From Amycolatopsis sp. GM8 (GTDB lineage Bacteria; Actinomycetota; Actinomycetes; Mycobacteriales; Pseudonocardiaceae): a DNA stretch of 64,000 nucleotides. The DNA lies in NCBI RefSeq assembly GCF_021653975.1, contig NZ_JAJKFK010000007.1, forward strand, positions 248,001-312,000. The letters run 5' to 3'. The notes under the pieces are model-generated. The model did no database searches, was not told the origin of the DNA, and saw only the letters and a program-made list of their open reading frames with translations. A program made the position numbers and the translations under genes. This document shows positions 37,591 to 46,286 of this stretch, piece by piece (position 1 is the stretch's first letter; each line of letters starts with the position of its first letter).

Positions 37591-37603
37591 TAACAGTTAA
37601 CAG
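37591..37603. promoter_or_regulatory. Candidate MarR site in the MFS/dehydratase divergent region
   Basis: TAACAG-T-TAACAG is a direct repeat that also contains the palindrome GTTAAC. It lies 22 bases upstream of the MFS start, in a 115-base AT-rich divergent region shared with the IlvD/Edd gene. Confidence 0.4.
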
Positions 37604-37684
37604 CATACAACTTTCTGTCCTGGACAGGGAATCATCCAATGATTTAACGTTTGTGCGGCCGTCTTCGAGGGAGAGGAACAGCTC

Positions 37685-39409
37685 GTGACCGGTGAGAGGC
37701 GCAGTGCGGCGTGGTTCGGCGCGACGGGCCGAGCGGGGATGATCTATCGGTCGTGGATGCGGAATCAGGGTTTCGGTCCGGATGTGTTCGACGGGCGGCC
37801 GGTGATCGGGATCGCGACCTCGGCATCAGAGCTGGCACCGTGCAACGCACACCTGGACCGCGTCGCGGACGCGGTGCGGCGCGGGGTGTGGGCGGCGGGC
37901 GGGTTCCCCCTGGTGTTCCCGACGATGGCGACCGGTGAGACGTTGATGCGCCCGACCGCGATGCTGTACCGGAACTTGATGGCGATGGAGGTCGAGGAAC
38001 TCATCCGCGCCAACCCGCTCGATGGTGTCGTGCTGCTCTCGGGGTGTGACAAGACGACGCCGGCGATGCTGATGGCGGCGGCGAGCGTGGATGTGCCGGC
38101 GGTGATGGTGACCGGCGGCCCGATGCTGAACGGCAAGTACCGCGGTCAGGATGTCGGGTCGGGGACGCACGTGTGGAAGTTCGAAGAGGACCTCAAAGCC
38201 GGGCGGATGACGCAGGAGGAGTGCTTCTTCGCCGAGGGCTGCATGGCGCGCTCGAACGGGCATTGCATGACGATGGGGACGGCGTCGACGATGGCGTGCA
38301 TGGCCGAAGCTCTCGGCATGCAGTTGCCGGGGTCGGCGACATGGCCGGCGGTGGATGCCCGCCGGTTCGAGACCGCGCAGAACGCCGGGAACCGGATCGT
38401 GGCGATGGTGGAAGAAGACCTGCGACCGTCGGCGATTCTGACGCGGGAGGCGTTCGAGAACGCGATCCGGGTCAACGCCGCGATCGGCGGCTCCACCAAC
38501 GCGATCATCCATTTGCTGGCGATCGCGGGACGCGCCGAAGTCCCGTTACTGCTCGCGGATTTCGACGAGCAGGCGCGGATGGTGCCGACGCTGGTGGATT
38601 TGATGCCCTCAGGCCGATTTCTGATGGAGGATTTCTGCTACGCCGGCGGCCTGCCCGTCGTCCAGCAACAGTTGCTGGACGCGGGACTCCTGCACCCGGC
38701 CCCGATCACCGTCACCGGCAAGGCGCTCGCCGACACGGTGGCGAGCGCGGAGAACTGGAACCCGGAGGTGATCACCACCGTGGGCGCGCCGTTTCAGCCG
38801 GCCGGGACGGGCACGGCGATCCTGCGCGGGAACCTCGCCCCGGGTGGCGCGGTGATCAAACAATCCGCCGCCTCACCCGAACTGCTCACGCACACGGGCC
38901 CGGCGTTGGTGTTCGACACCGTCGAGGACTACCACACGGTCGCCGACGACCCGGATCTCGACGTCACCGCCGACACCGTGCTGGTGATCCGCGGGGCGGG
39001 ACCGAAGGGCTACCCGGGTATGCCCGAAGTCTCCAACGTCGCGCTCCCCACGAAACTACTCAAAACGGGAATCACCGACATGGTGCGGATTTGCGACGGG
39101 CGAATGTCCGGTACCGGCTACGGCACGGTCGTTCTGCACGTCACGCCGGAATCCGCGGTGGGCGGGCCGCTCGCGCTGGTGCGAACCGGCGACAGCATCA
39201 CCCTCGACGTGCCGAACCGCTCCCTGACGTTGCACGTCGAGGACGAGGAACTCGCCACCCGGCTGGAAACCTGGAAAGCGCCCGAGAATCCATATGCCAG
39301 CGGCTACACCTGGCTGTACACCCAGCACGTCCAGCAAGCCGACACCGGCGCCGACTTCGACTTCCTGCACGGCAAACGCGGCGACACCGTGCCCCGCGAC
39401 TCGCACTAG
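37685..39409 (+). CDS. IlvD/Edd-family dehydratase (probably a sugar-acid dehydratase)
   Basis: A 574-residue Fe-S dehydratase. Cluster ligands are visible in SGCDKTTPAMLMAA and GCMARSNGHCMTMGTASTM; the C-terminal domain has VRICDGRMSGTGYGTVVLHV and ends ADFDFLHGKRGDTVPRDSH. Sequence details (GGPMLNGKYRGQDVGSGTHVW and a long GYTWLYTQHVQQA tail) are like the pentonate/hexonate dehydratase branch rather than the branched-chain amino acid IlvD. The GTG start has GAGGGAGAGG upstream. It is divergent from the MFS operon and convergent with the STAS gene. The substrate acid is not assignable. Confidence 0.9.
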   Translation: MTGERRSAAWFGATGRAGMIYRSWMRNQGFGPDVFDGRPVIGIATSASELAPCNAHLDRVADAVRRGVWAAGGFPLVFPTMATGETLMRPTAMLYRNLMAMEVEELIRANPLDGVVLLSGCDKTTPAMLMAAASVDVPAVMVTGGPMLNGKYRGQDVGSGTHVWKFEEDLKAGRMTQEECFFAEGCMARSNGHCMTMGTASTMACMAEALGMQLPGSATWPAVDARRFETAQNAGNRIVAMVEEDLRPSAILTREAFENAIRVNAAIGGSTNAIIHLLAIAGRAEVPLLLADFDEQARMVPTLVDLMPSGRFLMEDFCYAGGLPVVQQQLLDAGLLHPAPITVTGKALADTVASAENWNPEVITTVGAPFQPAGTGTAILRGNLAPGGAVIKQSAASPELLTHTGPALVFDTVEDYHTVADDPDLDVTADTVLVIRGAGPKGYPGMPEVSNVALPTKLLKTGITDMVRICDGRMSGTGYGTVVLHVTPESAVGGPLALVRTGDSITLDVPNRSLTLHVEDEELATRLETWKAPENPYASGYTWLYTQHVQQADTGADFDFLHGKRGDTVPRDSH

Positions 39410-39420
39410 CCGCGCCGCGG

Positions 39421-39474
39421 GTGTCGGACTCGGCGTCCGGAACGTGGAACTCGGTGTCTTGAGTGTCGGACTCG
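39421..39474. repeat. Short intergenic repeats with GTGTCGGACTCG core
   Basis: GTGTCGGACTCG occurs exactly at 39421-39432 and 39463-39474, with a degenerate copy GTGGAACTCG between them (39444-39453). It lies just after the dehydratase stop. No coding role is seen. Confidence 0.55.
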
Positions 39475-39617
39475 CGCTCCTCAGGTTCGGCACCCATGGC
39501 GCGGTCTACTTCGCGATGGTCGAATTCGTTGACGCGCAAGGTAGTCGGTACACGTTCCAGGCCGGGTCATCCGGGGTCAAGGGCCTTCCCGTGGGCGCTG
39601 GCTGCTCGCCACCGGTC

Positions 39618-39636
39618 GTTGAGCTTGTTCCTCAAC
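39618..39636. terminator. Hairpin between convergent dehydratase and STAS genes
   Basis: GTTGAG (39618-39623), loop of 7, CTCAAC (39631-39636). Weak, 6-bp stem, ten bases from the STAS stop; could serve either gene. Confidence 0.4.
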
Positions 39637-39645
39637 AGCCCCACA

Positions 39646-39975
39646 CTAAAGAGCGCGCCGGGAAAGCAGGCGCGCCACCGGGGCCAGGCCGGACATCTCC
39701 ACGACCCGGCGCACCGCGGTGCCCGGGGGCACCACGAGGTCCAGACCAATCTGCCGTACCCGCAACCGTTCCGCGAGGGTGAACAGGACGCGCAGGCCCG
39801 CGCTGTCGAGGTAGTCCAGGTCCACCAGATCGAGCACGACCCGGACGGCGCTGTTGCCGACCACGGCGTGGATCTGTTCCTGCACCTCGGTGGCGTTCGC
39901 GAGATCGATCTCGCCGGCGATGCGGACCAGGACGTCGTCGCCGTCGAAGCGGGTGCTGAGATCCGCCGTGGTCAT
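39646..39975 (-). CDS. STAS-domain anti-sigma factor antagonist
   Basis: A 109-residue single STAS domain of the SpoIIAA/RsbV type. The conserved phosphorylatable Ser is Ser58 in DLDYLDSAGLRVL. In partner-switching systems the dephosphorylated form binds an anti-sigma kinase and frees a sigma factor of the SigF/SigB group. Its ATG overlaps the stop of the upstream phosphatase/kinase fusion, so the switch components are made together. No sigma factor gene is in the window. Confidence 0.93.
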   Translation of the reverse strand: MTTADLSTRFDGDDVLVRIAGEIDLANATEVQEQIHAVVGNSAVRVVLDLVDLDYLDSAGLRVLFTLAERLRVRQIGLDLVVPPGTAVRRVVEMSGLAPVARLLSRRAL

Positions 39976-41468
39976 GGCCGCACCTCCGGTTCGAGCCGGC
40001 GCCGGATGACGATCGTCGTGCCCTCCTCACCGCGGTCCACTTCCACATCGCCACACTGGTTCATGAGCGTCAGCCCCCGCCCCCGGTTCTGCCCGCGAGG
40101 TGCGCGCCAGTGCCCGTGATCCCGCACGGTGACCACGACTTCCCCGTCGCCCAGCTCGATCCTCAACTGCACGTCACCCCCCGCCGGTCCGTACGCGTGC
40201 TCGACCGTGTTGGTGCACGCCTCGCCCGCCGCGAGCACCAGATCCCCGGCCAGTTCGCCCCCGATCCCCGCCGACGCCAGCCACCGGCGCATCGCCGCGC
40301 GGAGCTCCTTGAGGGACTCGGGAACGGCAGGCCGCACCACCTCCAGCGGGCCGATCTCGTCCTTGCGCCGGAAAACCAGTAGCGCGACGTCGTCCTCCGG
40401 CACGGATTCGCCGATCAGCGCCGTCATCACCGCCTCACACACGTCCTCGGCCGGGCCGGCCACCACGGTCGCACGGAGTTGATCGAGGCCGTCGTCGATC
40501 GGCGCGCGTCGGCGCTCCACGAGACCATCGGTGTAGGCGCACACGAGCGTGCCGGGCGGCAGATCGATCGTCACCGACCGCCGCCGCACATCGCGGACCG
40601 CGCCGATCGGCGGATCGACCTCCAACTCGGCGAACACGACCGGCTCGCCGGGCCGGGTCACCAGCGGGGCGAGATGGCCCGCCGAGGCAAGGTGCAGCCG
40701 GTCGAAATTCGGTTCGAGCGTGCCATAAAGGACAGTCGCCATCATGCCGGGCTCGAAATGCTGGGCCTTGCGATCGAGGCGGGTCAGCACATCCGCGGGA
40801 TCGGTGGTCTCCAGCGAATACGCGCGCAGGGCGCTGCGCAGCCGGCCCATCACCACCGCCGCGGGCAGATCGTGGCCCACCACGTCCCCGATCACGATGC
40901 CCAGCCAGCCGTTCGGCAACGGGAACACGTCGTACCAGTCGCCCGCGAAGTTCGACTGGCCACCGGGCACGTAGCGGGCGGCGAAGTCCATCGACGGGAC
41001 ATCGGGCAGCTTCGCGGGCAACAGGCTGCGCTGCAACGCTTTTGCCGCGGCCCGCGCGGCCTGGACCTGGTGGGCGTGCACCGCCAGCGTGACCCGCTCG
41101 GCCGCGATCTGGAGGAACTCGACGTCCTCCTCGCTGAACTGGCGCGGCAGGCGCGTGCGAACGTGCAGCACGCCGAGCAGCTCACCGTTGACCAGTAACG
41201 GAACACCGAGCCGGCAGTCGTGCACCGCGGGTTGCTTACTGGCGGCGACCCGGCCCACGAAGCCCTCGCCGAGCGAGACCCGGATCTCGGTGTCCATGCC
41301 GTCGGACGCGGTGGCGACGAGCTCACGCCCACCGGGCTCCAGCAGCAGGACCGCCGTGCTGTCCGCGTCGAGCGCGTCGCGGATGCGGCCGAGCAGCTCG
41401 GTGAGAGCGCCGTCGCTCACTGATCGGATCCGGCTGAGCCTGTCGTCCGCGCTCGCCGTCGTCGCCAT
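39972..41468 (-). CDS. GAF-PP2C(SpoIIE/RsbU)-HATPase stress-switch protein
   Basis: A 498-residue three-domain regulator. Residues about 15-140 form a GAF sensor (FVGRVAASKQPAVHD, LLVNGELLGVLHVRTRLP). About 160-355 form a SpoIIE/RsbU-type PP2C phosphatase (SNFAGDWYDVFPL, IGDVVGHDLPAA, AYTDGLVERR, PEDDVALLVFR). About 370-498 form an RsbW-like HATPase anti-sigma domain (LAAGEACTNTVEHAYG, GRGLTLMNQCGDVEV). It therefore unites the phosphatase and kinase that set the phosphorylation of the adjacent STAS protein. The ATG at 41468 has no clear ribosome site and lies close to a possible -10 element, suggesting a very short leader. Confidence 0.93.
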   Translation of the reverse strand: MATTASADDRLSRIRSVSDGALTELLGRIRDALDADSTAVLLLEPGGRELVATASDGMDTEIRVSLGEGFVGRVAASKQPAVHDCRLGVPLLVNGELLGVLHVRTRLPRQFSEEDVEFLQIAAERVTLAVHAHQVQAARAAAKALQRSLLPAKLPDVPSMDFAARYVPGGQSNFAGDWYDVFPLPNGWLGIVIGDVVGHDLPAAVVMGRLRSALRAYSLETTDPADVLTRLDRKAQHFEPGMMATVLYGTLEPNFDRLHLASAGHLAPLVTRPGEPVVFAELEVDPPIGAVRDVRRRSVTIDLPPGTLVCAYTDGLVERRRAPIDDGLDQLRATVVAGPAEDVCEAVMTALIGESVPEDDVALLVFRRKDEIGPLEVVRPAVPESLKELRAAMRRWLASAGIGGELAGDLVLAAGEACTNTVEHAYGPAGGDVQLRIELGDGEVVVTVRDHGHWRAPRGQNRGRGLTLMNQCGDVEVDRGEEGTTIVIRRRLEPEVRP

Positions 41469-41477
41469 GATCGGTGA

Positions 41478-41504
41478 TTAACCAGCCTCGGTACTCGGGA
41501 AACC
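41478..41504 (-). promoter_or_regulatory. Possible SigF-like promoter of the stress-switch operon
   Basis: On the minus strand GGTTT (41504-41500) and GGTTAA (41483-41478) are 16 bases apart. The -10 differs from GGGTAA by one base. It is nine bases from the ATG, so the message would be nearly leaderless. Weak evidence. Confidence 0.3.
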
Positions 41505-41588
41505 CCTGTCTGTACTCCGGTCAAGGTAACCCGCTCTTCCTGGTGCCGCCACACAGTGGCTTTCCGTGCCCGGCCGGGCACTCCGCGT

Positions 41589-44072
41589 TCAGCCGCGTTC
41601 GACGAGGTGCCCGACGACATCCGGCCCCGGATGGGCGGCACCGGACCCGTCGCGGCGATCGACCGGCTCCGGCAGCTCCACCGGATCGCCGCCCGAGGCC
41701 GCGCCCGCCGGGCGCGGACCGATCCACGCCACCGTGAGCGCGTCCTCGCCCTTGAGGAACCGGTGCGCCCGGACGCCACCGGTCGCCCGGCCCTTCGCCG
41801 GGTACTCGGCGAACGGCGTCACCTTCACCGTCTGCCCGGTCGCCGTCACGACCATCGGCTCGCCGCGCTCGGGATCGTCGGTGCGGACCGCGCCGAAGAA
41901 CACCACGTGCGCGTCCGGGTTGAGCTTGATCCCTGCCATACCACCGCTTTTGAGCCCCTGCGGCCGCACGAGCGACACCGAAAGCCGCAGCAGCGACGCG
42001 TCCGAGGCGATGAAGGCGAGCGTCTCGTTCCGGTTGGTCAGCCAGGTGGCGCCGACCACTTCGTCGCCGTCCTTGAGGGTGATGATCTCGAACTCGTCCG
42101 CCCGCACCGGCCATTCCGGCGCACAGATCTTGACGATGCCCTGCCGCGTGCCGAGCGCGAGGCCCGGCGAGTCGTGTTCTTCGCCGAGCGGGGCGATCCC
42201 GATGACCCGTTCGCCCTTCTCCAGCGGCACCAGCTCACGGGCGGCCATCCCGCCGCGCAGCGACACCGTGCCGTCCTGCTCGGGCAGCACCGGCAACGGC
42301 AGCACGTCCGTCTTGAACGCGCGGCCACGGTTGCTGACCAGCAGAACTTGGCCGCGTGCCGTCGAATGCGCGACCGCCGCGACCGCGTCGTGCTTGACCC
42401 GCCCGGCGCGTCGCCGTCCTTCGGGCGCCTCCTCGGATTCCGCCGCGGTGCGCGCGACGAGCCCGGTGGCGGACAGGATGACCTGGCACGGATCGTCCGC
42501 CACCTCACGCGGACCGGCGGGCTGGGAAGCGGCCAGCACCTCCTTGAGGTCACCGTCGATCAGCGCGGTGCGCCGCTCGGTGCGGAAGTCCTTGGCGATC
42601 TTGGCGAGCTCGTTGGAGACGACCTTCTTCAGCTCGCGGTCGTCGTCGAGGATCTTGGTCAGCTCCGCGATCTCCTCGCGCAGCCTGTCCTGCTCCTCTT
42701 CCAGCTCGAGCTTGTCGTACTTGGTCAGGCGGCGCAGCGGAGTGTCCAAAATGTACGTCGCCTGGATCTCCGACAGCTTGAACCGCTTCATCAGGCCGTC
42801 CTTGGCCTCGGCGGCGTTCTCACTGTTGCGGATCAGCCGGATCACCTTGTCGATGTCCAGCAGCGCGATCAGCAGACCCTCGACCAGGTGCAGGCGTTCC
42901 TCGCGCTTGCGCCGCCGGTAGCGGGTCCGGCGCGTGACGACTTCGTAGCGGTGCTGCAGGAAGACGTCGAGGAGCTGCTTGAGCCCGAGCGTCTGCGGCT
43001 GCCCGTTGACGAGCACGAGATTGTTGATACCGAAGGACTGTTCGAGCGGGGTGAGCCGGTAGAGGTCCGCGAGCAGCGGCTGCGGGTTCACCCCGACCTT
43101 GCACTCGATGACCAGCCGGGTGCCGTTCTCGCGGTCGGTGAGGTCCTTGACGTCCGCGATTCCGGTGAGGCGCTTGGATTTGTTGACCTCGTCGGTGATT
43201 TTCTCGATCACCTTCTCCGGCCCGACACCGTAGGGCAGTTCGGTGACCGTGATGCCCTGCCGGCCGCGGCTGCCCTCCAGCGGGCCGGTCTCGACCTTCG
43301 CGCGCATGCGGACCACGCCGCGGCCGGTCTCGTAAGCCTTGCGGACCTCGTCCAGGCCGAGCAGCAGGCCGCCGGTCGGCAGGTCCGGGCCCGGCACGAA
43401 CTCCATCAGCTTGTCCAGCGTCGCGTTCGGGTGGTTGATCAGCCAGCGGGTGGCGCCGATGATCTCGCCCATGTTGTGCGGGATCATGTTGGTCGCCATC
43501 CCGACCGCGATCCCGGACGTGCCGTTGACGAGCAGGTTCGGGTACGCCGCCGGCAGCACCGACGGCTCCTGCAGCGACCCGTCGTAGTTCGGCCGGAAGT
43601 CGACCGTCTCCTCGCCCAGCTCCCCGACGAGCAGCATCGCCTCGGGCGACATCCGGGCTTCGGTGTATCGCGACGCCGCCGGGCCGTCGTCCGGGCTGCC
43701 GAAGTTTCCGTGCCCGTCGACCAAGGGCGCGTTCATCGAGAAGTCCTGTGCCAGCCGGACCATCGCGTCGTAGATCGCGGTGTCGCCGTGCGGGTGGTAG
43801 CGGCCCATCACGTCGCCGACCACGCGCGAACACTTCACGTACGCGTGTGTGGGCCGGTAACCGCTGTCGTTCATCGAGTACAGGATCCGGCGGTGCACGG
43901 GCTTGAGGCCGTCGCGGGCGTCGGGCAGCGCGCGGGAATGGATGACCGAGTAGGCGTACTCCAGATAGGAGTCCTCCATCTCGGTCTTCACCGGATTGTC
44001 GAAGACGTTCGCGCCCGCGCTGTCGAAGGCGCTCGGATCGACGCGCGTGGTAGGGGTCTTCCGCCTTGCCAT
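41589..44072 (-). CDS. parC: Type IIA topoisomerase subunit A (ParC/GyrA-like)
   Basis: The 827-residue DNA-cleavage subunit. The winged-helix quinolone-region block is YLEYAYSVIHSRALPDARDG followed by HPHGDTAIYDAM and the catalytic Tyr in PAASRYTEARMS. The C-terminal domain (from about 500) forms a DNA-wrapping beta-pinwheel with LVSNRGRAFKTDV-type blades. It lies 14 bases downstream of its partner subunit B, away from any dnaA/recF context, which argues for the second actinobacterial topoisomerase (ParC/ParE or topoisomerase IV-like) instead of gyrase. The ATG at 44072 has TAGGAG 11 bases upstream. Confidence 0.92.
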   Translation of the reverse strand: MARRKTPTTRVDPSAFDSAGANVFDNPVKTEMEDSYLEYAYSVIHSRALPDARDGLKPVHRRILYSMNDSGYRPTHAYVKCSRVVGDVMGRYHPHGDTAIYDAMVRLAQDFSMNAPLVDGHGNFGSPDDGPAASRYTEARMSPEAMLLVGELGEETVDFRPNYDGSLQEPSVLPAAYPNLLVNGTSGIAVGMATNMIPHNMGEIIGATRWLINHPNATLDKLMEFVPGPDLPTGGLLLGLDEVRKAYETGRGVVRMRAKVETGPLEGSRGRQGITVTELPYGVGPEKVIEKITDEVNKSKRLTGIADVKDLTDRENGTRLVIECKVGVNPQPLLADLYRLTPLEQSFGINNLVLVNGQPQTLGLKQLLDVFLQHRYEVVTRRTRYRRRKREERLHLVEGLLIALLDIDKVIRLIRNSENAAEAKDGLMKRFKLSEIQATYILDTPLRRLTKYDKLELEEEQDRLREEIAELTKILDDDRELKKVVSNELAKIAKDFRTERRTALIDGDLKEVLAASQPAGPREVADDPCQVILSATGLVARTAAESEEAPEGRRRAGRVKHDAVAAVAHSTARGQVLLVSNRGRAFKTDVLPLPVLPEQDGTVSLRGGMAARELVPLEKGERVIGIAPLGEEHDSPGLALGTRQGIVKICAPEWPVRADEFEIITLKDGDEVVGATWLTNRNETLAFIASDASLLRLSVSLVRPQGLKSGGMAGIKLNPDAHVVFFGAVRTDDPERGEPMVVTATGQTVKVTPFAEYPAKGRATGGVRAHRFLKGEDALTVAWIGPRPAGAASGGDPVELPEPVDRRDGSGAAHPGPDVVGHLVERG

Positions 44073-44086
44073 TGTTCGCTGAACTC

Positions 44087-46144
44087 CTAGATGTCGATCG
44101 CGGCCTGGTCGACCCGCGCGGACGACTCGACCAGCCAGTTGCGCCGGGGTTCGACCTTCTCGCCCATGAGCAGTTCGAGCGCCGCGTCCGCGGCTTCCAC
44201 GTCGTCGAGGGTGATGCGGCGGACCGAGCGGGTGGCCGGGTTCATCGTGGTGTCCCACAACTCGTCCGCGTCCATCTCGCCGAGGCCCTTGAACCGCGGC
44301 ACCGGGGTGACGATCTGCTTGCCCGCCGCGTCCAGCTCCGCGGCCTTCGCCTCCATCTCGCGCTCGGTGAAGGTGAAGTGCGTCTCCGGGTTGCGGCCCT
44401 TGGTGGTGATCTTGTGCAGCGGCGGCATCGCGGCGTACAGCCGGCCGTCCTCGATGACCGGGCGCATGTACCGGGCGAACAGCGTGATCAGCAGCGTCCG
44501 GATGTGCGAACCGTCGACATCGGCGTCGGCCATCAGGATGACCCGGCCGTAGCGCATCGTCGACAGGTCGAACGTGCGCCCGCTGCCCGCGCCGAGCACC
44601 TGCACGATCGACGCGATCTCCGCGTTCTTCAGCGTGTCACCCAGTGAAGCCTTCTGCACGTTGAGGATCTTGCCGCGCAACGGCAGAAGTGCTTGGTACT
44701 CCGAGACTCGCGCCATTCGCGCCGAGCCGAGGGCCGAGTCGCCCTCCACGAGAAAGAGCTCGCTGCGCGAAACACCCGTGGTGCGGCAGTCGACCAGCTT
44801 CGGCGGCATGGCCGCGCCTTCCAGCGCGGTCTTGCGCCGGGCGGCGTCCTTCTGCTGCTTCTGGGTCAGCCGCACGCGCGCGGCGTCGACCACCTTCTGC
44901 AGCACGATCTTGGCTTCGGACTTGGTCTTCCGGTCCTCGGTCCAGGCCTTGAGCTGCTTCTCGACGACGCCCTGGATCACCCGCGTGATCCCCGCCGTGG
45001 ACAGCTCGTCCTTGGTCTGCGACGTGAACTGCGGCTCGGGGATGCGCACGTGGATGACGGCCGTCATGCCCTCGAGGACATCGTCCGCCGTGGGCAGGTC
45101 CTCCTTCGGCTTGAGCAGCCCGCGGGTCTTGGAAATGGCCTCCTGCAAGGCTTTCAGCGCGCCCCGGTCGAAGCCGCGGCGGTGCGTGCCGCCGTGCACG
45201 TTGCGGATGGTGTTGGTGAAGCACTCCACCGTGCGCTCGTAGCCGGTGCTCCAGCGCAGCGCGACCTCGATCTCCGCGTGACGCTCCACATTGGACTTCA
45301 TCACGCCGTTCTCGTCGGCGGCGTTCTCCTTGTAGGTGCCCGTACCGTTGATCATCAGCGTGCCCGACACCGGCTTGTCCCCGCCCGGGGTAAGGAAATC
45401 CACCATGTCCCGCAGGCCGTGCGGGTAGGAGAAGGTCTCCTCGCCGATCGACCCCTCGGTCGCGTCCCTCAGCACATACGTGACACCGGGCACGAGGAAC
45501 GCGGTATTACGCAGCTTGCCGCGGACGGCATCGGCATCGAGCTTCGCGCCGGTCTCGAAGTAGCGGGCGTCGTACCAGTACCGGATCGAGGTGCCGGTGC
45601 GCTCGCCGCGCTTCATCCGGCCCGCGACGCGCAGGCCGGGCTGCGGCGTGAACTTCGCCTTCGGGCCCGGTCCGTCGAACACGCCGGGCACGCCGTGCGC
45701 GAACGACATCTCGTGCACCTTGCCGAGCTGCCGGACCGCGACGTCGAAACGGTGGGACAGCGCGTTGACCGCCGACGCGCCGACACCGTGCAGGCCACCG
45801 GAGGTCTTGTAGCCGGAGCCACCGAACTTGCCGCCCGCGTGCAGCCTGGTCAGCACCAGCTCGACACCGGAAAGCCCGGACTTCGCGTGCTTGTCGGTGG
45901 GGATGCCACGGCCGTCGTCGTCGACCTGGACGCTGCCGTCGGCGTGCAGGGTCACCACGACACGCGTGGCGTGACCCGCGACACCTTCATCGGTTGAGTT
46001 GTCGACGATCTCGGTGAAGAGATGGTTGATCCCGCGACTGTCGGTAGACCCGATGTACATGCCGGGTCGCTTCCGAACGGCTTCCAGTCCCTCGAGATGC
46101 GTGAGGTCATCGGCCCCGTACAAGGGCTCAGCAGAAGCGGTCAC
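44087..46144 (-). CDS. parE: Type IIA topoisomerase subunit B (ParE/GyrB-like)
   Basis: A 685-residue ATPase subunit. The GHKL site is HLFTEIVDNSTDEG, VDDDGRGIPTD and GGLHGVGASAVNAL. The TOPRIM motifs are FLVEGDSALGSA and LMADADVDGSHIRTLL, and the C-terminal block is PRFKGLGEMDADELWDTTM. The GTG at 46144 is chosen because GGGAG is nine bases upstream and the family starts here; the open frame extends 60 codons further without similarity. It partners the subunit A gene downstream to decatenate chromosomes. Confidence 0.93.
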   Translation of the reverse strand: MTASAEPLYGADDLTHLEGLEAVRKRPGMYIGSTDSRGINHLFTEIVDNSTDEGVAGHATRVVVTLHADGSVQVDDDGRGIPTDKHAKSGLSGVELVLTRLHAGGKFGGSGYKTSGGLHGVGASAVNALSHRFDVAVRQLGKVHEMSFAHGVPGVFDGPGPKAKFTPQPGLRVAGRMKRGERTGTSIRYWYDARYFETGAKLDADAVRGKLRNTAFLVPGVTYVLRDATEGSIGEETFSYPHGLRDMVDFLTPGGDKPVSGTLMINGTGTYKENAADENGVMKSNVERHAEIEVALRWSTGYERTVECFTNTIRNVHGGTHRRGFDRGALKALQEAISKTRGLLKPKEDLPTADDVLEGMTAVIHVRIPEPQFTSQTKDELSTAGITRVIQGVVEKQLKAWTEDRKTKSEAKIVLQKVVDAARVRLTQKQQKDAARRKTALEGAAMPPKLVDCRTTGVSRSELFLVEGDSALGSARMARVSEYQALLPLRGKILNVQKASLGDTLKNAEIASIVQVLGAGSGRTFDLSTMRYGRVILMADADVDGSHIRTLLITLFARYMRPVIEDGRLYAAMPPLHKITTKGRNPETHFTFTEREMEAKAAELDAAGKQIVTPVPRFKGLGEMDADELWDTTMNPATRSVRRITLDDVEAADAALELLMGEKVEPRRNWLVESSARVDQAAIDI

Positions 46145-46286
46145 AGGGTCTTTCTCCCAGGTCGTGGCGTGCAGTGGCGTCGAAAGGGCGACCCACGGTA
46201 GGACAGAGTATCGGACCCGTACGACAAGTCCGTGGCTCTCGCGGTGTGGCGCGGGATTCCCGCAGGTCACCATTATCCTCGGAACG

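Noticed and set aside
39198-39539. Minus-strand frame after the IlvD gene (RVNEFDHREVDRAMGAEPEE)
   Set aside because: It overlaps the dehydratase gene and intergenic repeats, has no family and no ribosome site. A remnant gene cannot be excluded, but nothing supports one.
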